64,000 nt of DNA from Hemicordylus capensis (GCF_027244095.1 NC_069671.1:5532001-5596000), one strand, 5' to 3'; numbered from the stretch's first letter, positions 11,241-21,586 are shown. Numbers and translations are program-made. Notes: generated from the sequence alone by a model not told the origin.

Positions 11241-11634
11241 AGAATGCACTATAGCTTCCTACTATGAGTCCTTTCCTGGACTCCCATGAGGCAAGGCAAG
11301 GCAAGGCAAGGCAAGGCTGGCCTTCAGCACCCCGGAGAGCTCCAAAGGAGTAAGTTGGTCTGATGGAGTCTCAGCTCCAGCTGAACTCTTTTATGCCCTT
11401 GGGCTTTGCTTTAGGCTCCTCCCCTCCATTTCAGAGCGTGCATCCTTAAAGAGGCAGACCCCAGGCCTGGAGCCTGTCTCTGTGACCTCTCTGCCATCTC
11501 TGACCTGATGCATTCCCTGCATCAATGAGTGGGGACTGAAGGGCAAAAGGTTCCTGCTGCATCTGGGTCTGACCCCCCCCCCCCAGGTGAGTCCAGTGCA
11601 GGGGTGGCATCTCTGGGAATCCAGATTCAGATCT
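11241..11634. other. Unassigned DNA with (GGCAA)n
   Basis: A short GGCAA pentamer run lies at about 11,290-11,316 and a C-run at 11,573-11,584. No gene was recognised. Confidence 0.55.
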
Positions 11635-11730
11635 CACTGCATGGAATGTGGGCCACTGGGTCTAGTTCTGGGCCCTGCATTTTAAGGAGGACATCAATAA
11701 ACTGGAACACATTCAGAGGAGGGCAATGAG

Positions 11731-12055
11731 AGAGGAGAGCTGGTCTTGTGATAGCAAGCATAAATTGTCCCCTTTGCTAAGCAGAGTCCACCATGGCTTG
11801 CATTTGAATGAGGGACTATATGTGTGAGCACTGTAAGACATTCCCCTTAGGGATCGCTCTGGGAAGAGCACCTGCCTGCTTGCATGCAGAAGATTCCCAG
11901 TTCCCTCCCTGGCAGCTTCTCCAAGAGAGGGCTGAGACTCCTGCCTGCACCCTTGGAGAAGCCGCTGCCAGTCTGTGTAGACAATACTGAGCTAGACGGA
12001 ACAATGGTCTGACTCAGTATATGGCAGTTTCCGATGGTCCTGGGTTCCTAATGGA
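11731..12055 (+). mobile_element. 5S/tRNA chimeric SINE, intermediate form, inside CR1
   Basis: The head is diverged (TTTGCTAAGCAGAGTCCACC). The tRNA segment still keeps GAAGAGCACCTGCCTGCTTG and CATGCAGAAG, which the commoner short-form copies have lost. Confidence 0.88.
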
Positions 12056-12087
12056 GATGGTGAAGGGTCTGGAAACCGTCCTATGAA

Positions 12088-12304
12088 TGAGAGCCAGCGT
12101 GGTATAGTCGCTAGAGTGCTGGACTAGGACCAGGGAGACCCGAGTTCAAATCCCCATTCAGCCATGAAACTAGCTGGGTGACTCTGGGCCAGTCACTTCT
12201 CTCTCAGCCTAACCTACGTCACAGGGTTGTTGTGAAAGAGAAACTCAAGTATGTAGTACACCACTCTGGGCTCCTTGGAGGAAGAGCGGGATATAAATGT
12301 AATA

Positions 12305-12346
<42 letters not shown>

Positions 12347-12347
12347 T
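12088..12347 (+). mobile_element. tRNA-derived SINE (Squam type) with (ATG)n tail, inside CR1
   Basis: GAGAGCCAGCGTGGTATAGT begins a tRNA-like head with a GAGTTCAAATCC B-box. The conserved middle (CAGCCTAACCTACGTCACAG, GGTTGTTGTGA) follows, and then the end GGAAGAGCGGGATATAAATG with an ATG trinucleotide run. Confidence 0.9.
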
Positions 12348-12661
12348 TTCGCCTGGAGAAGAGAAAGCTAAAGCGACACATGACAGCTGTCTTCAAATGC
12401 CTGGAGGGCTGCCCATAGAAGAAGGAACAGGCTTGTTCCATTGCTCCTGAGGGTGAGACTAAAGCCATTGGGTTGATATGACAAGGAATCAGATTCAGGC
12501 TAGCGGGTAGGAATAACTTCTTAAGTGTAAGAGCTGTTCTCAAGGGTGGAACAAGCTGCCTCATGCAGAGGTGGGCTGTCCTTCCGTGGAGCTTTTCAAA
12601 CAGAGACTGGCCACCCACCTCTCAGGGATGTTGTAGCAGCTCCCTGCACTGAGCAGGGGGT

Positions 12662-12958
12662 TAGGAACATAGGAACATAGGCAGCTGTCATATACTGAGT
12701 CAGGCCATTGGTCTAGCCACCTCAGTATTGTCTTCACAGACCGGCAGCGGCTTCTCCAAGGGTGCAGGCAGGAGTCTCTCTCAGCCCTGTCATGGAGATG
12801 CTGTCAGGGAGGGAACTTGGAACCTTCAGCTCTTCCCAGAGCGGTTCCATCCCCTAAGGGGAATATCTTACAGCGCTCACACATCAAGTCTCCCATTCAT
12901 ATGCAACTGGAGCAGACCCTGCTTAGCTAAGGCGACCAGTCGTGCCTGCTCCCACAAG
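12662..12958 (-). mobile_element. 5S/tRNA chimeric SINE inside CR1
   Basis: Starts AGGAACATAGGAACATAGGC and ends near CTCCCACAAGACC. It cuts the CR1 within the GGGGGTT...GACCTCCAAGG 3'-terminal text. Confidence 0.88.
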
Positions 12959-13003
12959 ACCTCCAAGGTTCCTTCTAACATTCTGTGATTCTATTATTCC
13001 AAA

Positions 13004-13931
13004 GCAAAGGGGTCTGACCAAACATTATCAGTAAGGAATGGCCCAGAGACATCAGCTGCAGCATGTAAGGGATTAAAAACAAACAAAACCCAACCTTCTG
13101 GAAGGACCAGAATAAGGCTGAAAACTGGAAGCTTTGGCCCACCCTGCAGATGACTTTCAGACACTGGGTGGACAAGTGGGGGCACTAAATCAAGTTGGGG
13201 GGAGTTCCCTGGGAAGCAGGCTAGAGCCAGGCCAGACACCAAAAACAACAGTCGTTAGATTCAGGGTTTGGGCGGGGGGGGGGGTACTACTGTTTGCTCT
13301 AGGATCCATAAATCCTCCTGGCAGCCCTATGGATTTCACCAATGTATGTACCAAAACAACTGCTTTGACACCTAGCTGAGCTTCATAGATCATAACGTTC
13401 CTCTTTGGGAGTAGAAAATAGCATATATCCTGGGTCTGTTTTGCCAATTGTCAGCGCACTCGGTGAAGTGTGAAGGATTTTTTTACTTCCAAGTAAAAAA
13501 GAAAGAAAGAAAACTGTATGAATCCAAAGAGAGGGAAAATAAGAGTTCTCCTAGGCTCATTGAGAATTCTCCAGGAATGTTTGGAAAGAAAGGTTCCAGA
13601 TGAAAGGTTCCAGATGCTGATGCACTACACCAGTCAATCAGATCGTGGAGAATATGGTTGACATGCCAAAAAGGATGGTGGGGTGCTGGCAATTTTGAGC
13701 TGGTCATGTGGGACAAACCACGAGAAAGACTAAACGTCCTGCAACAAAAGAACTAGCTAAGTGAAAGGGAAACACTTGTTGGGACATCTCGTCATCCTAA
13801 AACATGCATGGTGAATTTAGATGCCCATTTATGCCAGACCAGACAGTTTTGCCCATTCTTGAAAAACTCTGGATAAAAATATCTAATTGGCAAAAGTAAA
13901 TAGTATTTATTGTTGTCAGCTAGAAATACCA
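13004..13931. other. Unassigned DNA
   Basis: No known repeat or gene recognised. A G-run lies at about 13,273-13,284. Confidence 0.5.
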
Positions 13932-14101
13932 AGGGACATAGGAAGCTGCCATATACTGAGTCAGACCCTTGGTCCATCTAGCTCAGTATTGTCTTCACAG
14001 ACTGGCAGCGGCTTCTCCAAGGTTGCAGGCAGGAGTCTCTCTCTCTCAGCCTTATCTTGAAGATGCCAGTGAGGGAACTTGGAACCTTCTGCATGCAAGC
14101 A
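13932..14101 (-). mobile_element. 5S/tRNA chimeric SINE, head missing
   Basis: Tail and body are clear (GGAAGCTGCCATATACTGAG to AACTTGGAACCTTCTGCATG). The copy stops at the tRNA segment. Confidence 0.82.
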
Positions 14102-14172
14102 TGGTATAATGGCAGCGTGTCAGACAGTGGAGACTTCGGTACAAATCTTCCAGTCCATCCACATTTGCTGGT

Positions 14173-14224
14173 GCTGGTACTTTTCTTCTCAAAGGGCTCA
14201 CCATTTGAGAAGAAAAGTACCAGC
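14173..14224. repeat. Perfect 21-bp inverted repeat with 10-nt loop
   Basis: GCTGGTACTTTTCTTCTCAA(A) at 14,173-14,193 is exactly complementary to 14,204-14,224. The loop is GGGCTCACCA. It could form a stable hairpin if transcribed. It sits next to a family A repeat fragment. Confidence 0.9.
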
Positions 14225-14338
14225 CCCAGCCCCTGGGATGCTGTGCTAAGGTTGAACAGGGCTGTTGGCTCTCTCCCTGCTTAATAGAGAGAGAATCGCC
14301 ACTGGGAAAGGTGCCTCTTTGCCCAGTTAACAGGGGAT
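14225..14338 (-). mobile_element. Family A (L2/L3-like) repeat fragment
   Basis: GGGATGCTGTGCTAAGGTTG, GAGAATCGCCACTGGGAAAG and GTGCCTCTTTGCCCAGTTAA match the far part of family A in reverse orientation. Confidence 0.7.
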
Positions 14339-14394
14339 GATAAGTGTCACAATGATCTTTGTGGCAAGGGAATGATGGGAGTTAGGAACTGAGG

Positions 14395-14681
14395 GGAGCT
14401 GGTCTGGTGGTAGCAAGTGTGACTTGTCCCCTTAGCTAAGCAGGGTCTGCCCTGGTTGCATATGAATGGGAGACTTGATGTGTGAGCACTGTATGATATT
14501 TCCCTCAGGGGATGGAGCCACTCTGGGAAGAGCATCTAGGTTCCCTGGCAACTCCAAGATAGGGCTGAGAGAGATTCCTGCCTGCAACCTTGGAGAAACC
14601 GCTGCCAGTCTGGGTAGACAATACTGAGCTAGATGGACCAAGGGTCTGACTCAGTATATGGCAGCTTCCATTGTTCCTATG
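14395..14681 (+). mobile_element. 5S/tRNA chimeric SINE
   Basis: Near full-length copy with the head at GGGGAGCTGGTCTGGTGGTA and a short octamer tail (TTCCATTGTTCCTATGA). It sits tail to tail with the next reverse copy. Confidence 0.88.
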
Positions 14682-14682
14682 A

Positions 14683-14895
14683 ATGTAGGAAGCTGCCTTC
14701 TACCGAGTCAGACCATTGGTCCATCTAGCTCAGTATTGTCTTCACAGACTGGCAGCAGCTTCTCCAAAGTTGCAGGCAGGAATCTCTCTCAGCCCTATCA
14801 TAGAGATGCTGCCAGGGAGCGAACTTGGAACCTTCTGCTTTTCCCGGAGCGGCTCCATCCCCTGAAGGGAATGTCTTACAGTGCTCAAACATGTA
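14683..14895 (-). mobile_element. 5S/tRNA chimeric SINE, 5' truncated
   Basis: Runs from GTAGGAAGCTGCCTTCTACC to TTACAGTGCTCAAACATG. The 5S-like head is missing. With the previous copy it forms an inverted pair of roughly 200 bp. Confidence 0.85.
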
Positions 14896-15167
14896 TTCCA
14901 ATCATGTCCTTATGGAAGAAAATGTTTGAATACTATTCCACAAAATGACACTAAGAAGAGGGAAAATATAGAGGCGCTCAGGGTTTGTGGGTTCATACAA
15001 GCGATCCCAGCTTGCTGTCTCCGTATTATTGCTAGGCTACTGTGTGCCACAGTTCGACATTACACAGGCTCTGTCGGCAGGTTTGCATACGCAAGGTAAG
15101 ACAAAACACATTAGGGCGGAAAGGAAGGAAGAATAAATTAGAGAAAGTTGGGGTGAATAGATGTAAG

Positions 15168-15296
15168 GAGGTGCAGAAGGCCCCAAGTTCAGCTTCTGGC
15201 TGCATCTCCAGGTAGGGTTGGGAATCACTCCTGCCTGAAAGCTTAGAGAGCTGCTGCCAGTCAGAATACTCCACTAGATGGACCAAGGGTCTGGGA
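15168..15296 (+). mobile_element. tRNA-headed SINE, partial
   Basis: Only the 3' side of the tRNA unit (GTGCAGAAGGCCCCAAGTTC) and part of the body are present. Confidence 0.72.
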
Positions 15297-15297
15297 A

Positions 15298-15499
15298 AGG
15301 ACTGTAGCTCAGCAGAAGAGCATCTGCTTTGCATGCAGGGTGTCCCAGGTTCAATCCCTGCCAACATCTCCAAGTAAGGCTGGGTAAGACTCCTGCCTGA
15401 ACCCTTGGAGAGCTGCTGCCAGCCAGTGAAGACAATACTGAGCTGGATAGACCACTGGTTTGACTCAGTAGACAGCAGCTTCCTGTGTGCTGATGTTCT
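15298..15499 (+). mobile_element. tRNA-headed SINE
   Basis: A-box region TGTAGCTCAGCAGAAGAGCA and B-box GGTTCAATCCC are both present. The body ends GCAGCTTCCTGTGTGCTGAT. It lies in tandem with the preceding fragment. Confidence 0.87.
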
Positions 15500-15889
15500 T
15501 CTCTTGTGCTTTTTGCAAGCTGTGAGGAGAGATGCTCCTTAAATAGCTTGCCAGGGTCCAATTCGCCCCAAATTGCTGCTCCAATGGCAGGAAGCAGAGG
15601 CATTTTGCCATCCTGCCCGGCGCCCCCAAAATCTGCCACCTGAGGTAACTGCTTCACCTCGCCTCATGAAAGGTCCACCCCCGACCCTATATGACCCTCT
15701 GTCCAGTGGTGAAAATAGACAGACGTGGGCATGCACTAAGTAGAGGAGAACACTCAGGAGTCCAAGAAAAGCATTTCAGCCGCATTCATCCCGAAGCTCA
15801 AAGTACCACATAGCACGATGGGTGTTTCGGTGACACGCGGGTGCTGTTGTCATCGCTCTGCTCCTCCTCTGAGCTGTGGGTGAGGCTCA
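15500..15889. other. Unassigned DNA
   Basis: No gene or known repeat recognised. Confidence 0.45.
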
Positions 15890-16852
15890 AAATGGGCCTG
15901 GCATCCTCCGGAGCAGCGGGGTGATTAATGAGACGCCATCACTCGCTCTTCTCCATGGCGTGCATTTCATTAGTGCCAACAACCTTGATTTGTGCAGCCA
16001 AATGGACATTCTCTGGAGGGCCGGCACATGTCCTGTGACTGAAGGGGCCAGCGCTGTGAAGAGACGGCCCGCCGGCCATTGACTTCTCCCCCTGACTCTT
16101 TAAATCCCCAGCCAAAGTGCCAACGTATCTGCAACATTGCTGGGATGCTCCAGAGGGCAGACGTTGATAAATGATGCCACGGCTCGACCCCCTGCTAATT
16201 TTGGATTTGCGCTGTTTACAAACAGCTGCTGCTACATCCCGGTGGGGCGGGCGGGGGAGAGGAAAGGGAACCCGTCTCCTTGAAGACAGGGCGGGCGTTC
16301 TTACCTGGCCGAAATCCAGGAATGTCTCCGAGCAGAGCCAAGACTGTTCTGTGCCCGAGCGGATCCTTGCTCCGACACAGTTTCGTGGGGGATGCGAGGA
16401 ATTTCTCATTCGTAGCAGCTGTGATCATTGCCATGGGGCGAACCATCACATCTTTATTATGAATGCTAGTATCAGGTGGGCTGCAACGCCATGGCTGTGA
16501 TGGTAGCAACCGTGCTTTATCGGCCGGATGCTATTTTGATATGTCCCCTAAGGCGGCGAGAGTTTTTTCCACCCACGCTCGGATTTTTTGCACCAGGCCT
16601 TATCTATGGAACCCGAAATAGCACCAGTGGAAACGAATGCCGCCATGTTATCTGAGTGCGGAAACTGTAGCTGTGCTGAATTGTGTACCGTGCGTAATAA
16701 TAATCTAGCAGGCTTCACACTCAAACGTCTTGCATTTGGGTTGCTATTTAATATGATATCGAAGAGGACGCAGGCACTCTCTGACAGTTGCTTTTAGGGG
16801 TCATCATTCAGGATGGCATACATGGTTCTCCTCACTGCCCTATACCCTAAGA
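15890..16852. other. Repeat-free block, candidate conserved non-coding DNA
   Basis: The block has complex sequence with no repeats, no poly-A or TIR, and homeobox-like text such as GTGATTAATGAGACG. Overlapping frames of 97-156 codons occur on both strands, which is typical of moderately GC-rich non-coding DNA. I see no domain. That it is under constraint is inference only. Confidence 0.35.
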
Positions 16853-17155
16853 GTGAAGAGAGCTGATCTTGAATTGTCCTCTTTGCTAAGCAAGGCCTGC
16901 CCTGGTTAAGTTCATGTGTGTACTAAGTGCTGTAAGATGTTTCCCTTAGGGGATGGGGAAATGTGTATCCCAGGATAGGTCAGGATATTTGTATTCGTGT
17001 GAGGATATTTGTAGCCCAGGATACCTCAGGGGTAGAGCATCTGCTCGCATGCAGAAGGTACCAGGTTCACTCCCTGGCAGCATCTCCAGGTAGGCCTGGG
17101 AAAGACGCCTGCCTGAAACCTTGGAGAAGCTGCTGCCAGTCAGTGTAGGCAATCA
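16853..17155 (+). mobile_element. 5S/tRNA chimeric SINE with full tRNA segment, old form
   Basis: The 5S-like head is diverged (GCTAAGCAAGGCCTGCCCTG). After an interruption rich in GGATATTTGTA comes a full tRNA unit: ATACCTCAGGGGTAGAGCAT, the GCATGCAGAAGG arm and the B-box-like GGTTCACTCCC. Confidence 0.82.
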
Positions 17156-17279
17156 GGGCCAGATCATGACATACTCTCCCAAGCTATGTCAAGCTTGAAA
17201 AAGCATTACCAAAAAAAGCATTATTCTGACAAAAGGGATAATTAAAATAGAAATAACAACACTATATTTTAACATATAT

Positions 17280-17650
17280 GCTTTGATTGATGGATTGATT
17301 GTTACATTTTTATTCCACCTTTCATTAAAATAATTTCAAGCCAGCTAACAAGCCTTTTAAAACAATATAAAACTATTAAAAGTGCACAATAATAATTAAA
17401 ATGGAATATAAAAATACAAATTAATTTAAAAGTTTTTTAAAAACCATGTACATAAGATACAAAGCATCAGCAACAAAAGCCTGGGTTAAAAAGCCAAGAT
17501 TTTACATGCTTTCTAAAAACTGTGATGGAGACAAGGGAGCAGATGCCCACCGGGAGAGCATTTCAAAGTCTGGGGGCAATCACTGAGAAGGCCCTGTCTC
17601 ATGAGCCTTTCAAAAATGGCTCATATTTGGCAAAGATCGAAACTGATCTC
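17280..17650 (-). mobile_element. LINE-like 3' region, unclassified, partial
   Basis: TTTTATTCCACCTTTCATTA opens an A-rich stretch. TTAAAAAGCCAAGATTTTAC and CACTGAGAAGGCCCTGTCTC follow, text that recurs in squamate interspersed repeats. The clade was not resolved. Confidence 0.45.
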
Positions 17651-17657
17651 AGGAGCT

Positions 17658-17790
17658 ATGGCCCCATCCCCTAAGGGGAAATATCTTACAGCACTCACAT
17701 GTAGTCACCCATCAAATGCAAACCAAGGCGGGCCCTGCTTAGCAAAGGGGACAATTCAAGCCCACAGCCACAGGACCAGCTCTCCTCCCC
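17658..17790 (-). mobile_element. 5S SINE head and linker only, old form
   Basis: GGCCCCATCCCCTAAGGGGA through GCAAACCAAGGCGGGCCCTG to GACCAGCTCTCCTCC. There is no body or tail. Confidence 0.8.
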
Positions 17791-18469
17791 AACAAGCTAG
17801 GCAGGATCTAATAGAGAGGAGACGGAGGAGTGCCTGACTCCAGGCCAGAGGACTGCCCCTTTAAGGTTCCCTATTCTCCGGGCAGGAAGGCAGAGCCCAG
17901 GAGGTGTAGGCTGACCTAAGAGGTATTTAAGAGCTCAGTCTGCAACTCATCCCATGGAGCTGTCCGTGGTGCTGCATCCTGCCTCACCTCGCCTCGCCTC
18001 GCCTCGCCTCGCCCTCACTCGCCTCGCCTCAACTCGTCTCGCCTCACCTTGCCTCCCTCCAGACCTCATGGGCTCTTGTCTGCAGGACAGGGCAGAACAG
18101 GACAAGAAGAATGTGGGTGTGTACAGCAATCAGAGAAACTAGGTGGAACTTCTGAGTGACAGAAACTGTCCATGTCATTCCTTTCTCAGCTAGAAATCTG
18201 CATTTAGGACACTTCTGCACACTTCTGCACACACATATTGCATTTATCTGAATCGGGAAACTGAATTTTAAATTTAGAGCCCTGCTTCTTTTGAGTGAAT
18301 GCAGGTCTAACCTGTATTTTCTTTTAAAATTCAGATTCCCTTTGATTAGGGTAACTACTCCCCCCACCCCCACCGGCCCGAGCTGGTTTGGGCAATTGTG
18401 AGGAATGACAGAGTGCTTTTCCCTTCCTGCTGAAGAAACACAGGCAGGCAGCCTCCTCCATCTTTTACT

Positions 18470-18472
<3 letters not shown>
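17791..18472. other. Unassigned DNA with a CCTCG-rich pentamer run
   Basis: An imperfect CTCGC/CCTCG array lies at 17,988-18,055. No gene was recognised. Confidence 0.55.

Positions 18473-18504
<32 letters not shown>
18473..18504. repeat. (TA)n microsatellite
   Basis: Pure TA run that abuts the tail side of a family A copy. Confidence 0.95.
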
Positions 18505-18506
<2 letters not shown>

Positions 18507-18510
<4 letters not shown>

Positions 18511-18735
18511 CCGCTTTTCAACCAAAGCAATTCACATAGAGAAGTAAATAATAAGTCAATAAAGATTACTCCCTGTCCCCAAACGGCTCACAATCAACAA
18601 AAGAAATGTAAGATAGGCACCAGCAACAGCCACTGGAGGGATGTTGTGCTGGGGATGGATAGGGTCAGTTGCTCTCCCCCTGCTCAATAAAGAATTGCCA
18701 CTTTTAAAAGGTGCCTCTTTGCTCAGTTAGCATCT
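18507..18735 (-). mobile_element. Family A (L2/L3-like) repeat
   Basis: ACCGCTTTTCAACCAAAGCA, CCCTGTCCCCAAACGGCTCA, CACCAGCAACAGCCACTGGA and GGTGCCTCTTTGCTCAGTTA are all present. It is nearly complete for the family as seen here. Confidence 0.8.
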
Positions 18736-18755
18736 TTTAGAAAGCAGTCACTACC

Positions 18756-18801
<46 letters not shown>

Positions 18802-18823
18802 TATTATTATTATTATTATTAAT
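18756..18823. repeat. (TAA)n/(TTA)n compound microsatellite
   Basis: TAA units switch to TTA units at about 18,800, so the run forms a perfect short inverted repeat. It lies at the tail of the next family A copy. Confidence 0.95.
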
Positions 18824-19065
18824 TCGCTTTCTATACCGCCCTTCCAAAAATGGCTCAGGTCGGTTTACACAGAGAAATAACAAACAAATAAGATGGTTCC
18901 CTGTCCCCAAAGGACTCACATTCTAAAAAGAAACACAAGATAGACACCAGCAGCAGCCACTGGAAGTACTGTGCTGGGGGTGGAGAGGGCCAGTTACTCT
19001 CCCCCTGCTAAATAAAGAGAATCACCACATTAAAAGGTGCCTCTTTGCCCAGTTAGCAGGCAGCC
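18824..19065 (-). mobile_element. Family A (L2/L3-like) repeat
   Basis: Second copy in tandem orientation with the one at 18,507. Blocks TATACCGCCCTTCCAAAAAT, CCTGTCCCCAAAGGACTCAC and GGTGCCTCTTTGCCCAGTTA are clear. Confidence 0.8.
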
Positions 19066-20104
19066 GTAAAGCATGCAGTGGGGGCCCCATCACTGTAATT
19101 TTAGTCGTCAAAAAAGAATGAGACACACAGACGCAGATGAAATGAGCTTTACTAAGAAAACACTGAAGCTTTTATTTTCCCCTTCGAGGCAGAAAGTGTT
19201 TATTGCATTTCATTAGGAGGCAATCAGATCATTTTCCCGAACCTTGAGAGGCCTAGAAAACGGTCTTGAGTTCGTAAAAGATACGGAAACCGAATCAGAT
19301 GTTTTTCCTATTGAAACCTTGCTTTTTTAAAAAAAGAAGTCGAAACGGCCGTGGGCCTGAGCTTCATTAAGGCGGCAAACATTGCTGCACTTCTGTCTGG
19401 CTACCCTCCTCTCGGTTTGGGTGGCCCGAATTAGACTCTCCCCAAGGGTTCATTACAGGTGGTAGACAGACAGGCCTGGAGCCTAGGCCATACCACAGAG
19501 CCCTAAGAGAAATGTGTTTCCCTGACCAAAAAAGCACAATCTTATATTCTTAAAAACATTCCAGCCCTGACTGGGTGTTCCTCTGCACGCATTCCTGTAC
19601 GTGGGATTATTATTGTAGAGAATTTATAAAGTCATTCATTTCTCTGGAAGGGGACGGCCTGGGTTTTGCTTGAATGGCCCGGCCTAGCGCGGACACCGCG
19701 CCATGTGGGCCTATAAAAACACAACAGTAAATAAATCAGCAGGGAGAATTTACACTTCGCCCTTCTGATTGTTTTTACACGCCATGGCTCAGAAGCGGAG
19801 CCCGGAGTGTAAAATAAATAACCCCGTGGCATTGCTAGTTAGCCCTGTGAGTAGCAGAGCAAGCGGGAGAGATATTTACAAGCTCAGCTCTCAAGGCAAA
19901 GCAAGCAAGGCCGGAGGAGCCGGGAGGGCCGTGTCGTTCTCCCTCTGTTATTTTGCCATACATCAGGGTTTTATGGCCCAGCTGTCATTGCTGACGTCTC
20001 GGGGCCGAGTGACAGGGAGGCGATGCTTTTCTGAAACCGAACATTCACTCCCCTCCACCGCTCTTCCACCCCGGCCAGTTCCCCAGCCACGATCCCCTAA
20101 ATGG
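19066..20104. other. Long repeat-free block, candidate conserved non-coding DNA
   Basis: About 1 kb without any repeat recognised, including CGCGGACACCGCGCCATGTG and CAGTAAATAAATCAGCAGGG. A frame of 141 codons at 19,769-20,194 has no recognisable domain and runs into a repeat, so I do not call it a gene. Constraint is inferred only from the lack of repeats. Confidence 0.35.
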
Positions 20105-20300
20105 TTGCATTTATTTATTTATTTGCCACATTTCTCCACCGCCCCATACGCAAATCTCTGGTCGGTTCGCAATCTAAACGAACGCAATTTTTAAAAATAA
20201 AATTAAATTAAAAGGAGAGAAAGACTCTTAAGATTTAAAACTTGACAACTATAACTTAAAAGCCTGATTCAAGAGGGATGTTTTCCAGGTTTTTCTTAAA
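20105..20300 (-). mobile_element. LINE 3' tail fragment, L2-like
   Basis: TTTATTTATTTATTTGCCAC, CCACCGCCCCATACG and an A-rich continuation look like a reversed L2-type tail. Confidence 0.4.
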
Positions 20301-20321
20301 AGACATCCAGAGAAGATGCCA

Positions 20322-20537
20322 AAGAGCCAGCGTGGTGTAGTGGTTAGAGTGCTGGACTAGGACTGGGGAGACCCGAGTTCAAATCCCCATTCAGCCATGA
20401 GACTTGCTGGGTGACTCTGGGCCAGTCACTTCCCTCTCAGCCTAACCTACTTCACAGGGTTGTTGTGGGGAGAAACTTAAGTATGTAATACACCGCTCTG
20501 GGTTCCTTGGAGGAAGAGCGGGATAGAAAATGTAGAT
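20322..20537 (+). mobile_element. tRNA-derived SINE (Squam type)
   Basis: AGAGCCAGCGTGGTGTAGTG head, GAGTTCAAATCCCC B-box, CTCAGCCTAACCTACTTCAC middle and GGAGGAAGAGCGGGATAGAA end. Confidence 0.92.
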
Positions 20538-20605
20538 GAGACACAAGAGAAGGGGAGGCTCTAATTGTGTTCGGAAGTGCATTCCAAAGTCCCCAGGCAA
20601 CCCTG

Positions 20606-20905
20606 GGAGAGCTGGTCTTGCGGTAGCAAGTATGACTTGTCCCCTTTGCTAAGCAGCATCCACCCTAGATTGCATTTAAATGGGAGACTATTTGTGTGAG
20701 CACTGTAAGACATTCCCCTTAAGGGATACGGCCACTCTGGGAAGAGCACCTGCATGCGTGTATGCAGAAGGTTCCAAGTTCCCTCCTTGACATCTCCAAG
20801 ATAGGGTTGAGGGAGACTACAACCTTGGAGAAGCAGCTGCCAGTCTGTGTAGACAATACTGAGCTAGATGAACCAAAGGTCTGACTCGGTATATGGCAGC
20901 TTCCA
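20606..20905 (+). mobile_element. 5S/tRNA chimeric SINE, intermediate form
   Basis: The tRNA segment keeps GAAGAGCACCTGCATGCGTG and TATGCAGAAGG, longer than in short-form copies. The head TTTGCTAAGCAGCATCCACC is diverged. Confidence 0.88.
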
Positions 20906-21022
20906 CAAGAGGGACACCCTAACCCTAAGCATAACTCTAACCCTATAATATTTAACATGGACATAACTGAGAACAGTGCCAGGCAAAGAGAATAGTCACA
21001 CTGGGTATCAGGTCAGCCTAGA

Positions 21023-21160
21023 CAAGGGCTGCTGAACTCCAGCCTTCCAGCTGTTTGGGGACTACAACTCCCATAATCCCCAGCCACAGCAGTCAGCAGT
21101 CAGGGATTATGGGAATTGTAGGTCAAACATCTGCAGGAGGACCGATGTTGAGCAACCCTG
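21023..21160. mobile_element. hAT-like MITE
   Basis: Arms GGGCTGCTGAACTCCAGCC and GATGTTGAGCAACCCTG flank GACTACAACTCCCATAATCC and its partial complement GGGATTATGGGAATTGTAGG. It belongs to the same group as 40,472-40,607. The target duplication is imperfect. Confidence 0.75.
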
Positions 21161-21410
21161 GCCTTGATCAGATTTTGCCTCATCGTCACTGAAAGCTTTT
21201 GTGGACCACCACATAAGCAAGCTGTTTTAAAAAATTTTAACATCATCTATGGCTGATGGGAGTTATACTTCTAGATCAAGGGGTATTACAGATGCAACTA
21301 TGTCTAAGCATTTATTATGCTCACTCACAAACATATTGCACTCATCACCCGCAGTAGGCCTAAAATGGGGAGAAGAGAACACTTACCCAATGATTATTTT
21401 ATTATTCCAT

Positions 21411-21586
21411 TACCGTGTCTACCCGAATACAAGTCGACTCAATTTAAGATGAGAAAAAATGGAGGTCAAATACAGGCTATAACCTTATTTACCCCAAAGG
21501 AAGTGGACTCTGAATTTAAGATGACCCCTGATTTCTAACATGAAAGAACTTGGGGGAAACCTATCTCAGATTCAGGTAAATACAGC
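21411..21586. mobile_element. DNA transposon remnant with TACCGTATTTACCCGAAT-type ends
   Basis: Begins TACCGTGTCTACCCGAATAC and ends TTCAGGTAAATACAGC, an inverted terminal pair. The interior carries AATTTAAGATGAC-like text. A second copy at 22,586-23,188 is split by a LINE end. Confidence 0.6.

Larger units (their letters stand above)
11635..13003 (+). mobile_element. CR1 LINE 3' end split into four pieces by three SINEs
   Basis: The pieces in order are: TCTAGTTCTGGGCCCTGCAT to about 11,730; GATGGTGAAGGGTCTGGAAA (12,056-12,087); CGCCTGGAGAAGAGAAAGCT through GGAACAAGCTGCCTCATGCA to GAGCAGGGGGTT (12,348-12,661); and CTCCAAGGTTCCTTCTAACA with a TTCTGTGATTCTATTATTCC end (12,959-13,003). The order matches the known CR1 3' region, including the ATTCTATG-type octamer terminus. 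The coding part is too decayed to read as a protein. Confidence 0.88.

Noticed and set aside
15939-16409. 156-codon minus-strand frame
   Set aside because: Low stop density follows from local composition. Plus-strand frames overlap it and no family is recognised.
17988-18055. CpG island promoter
   Set aside because: The CG content comes from a CCTCG pentamer repeat, not from a typical island.
20919-20945. Interstitial telomere array
   Set aside because: Only two or three CCCTAA-like units occur with other text between them.
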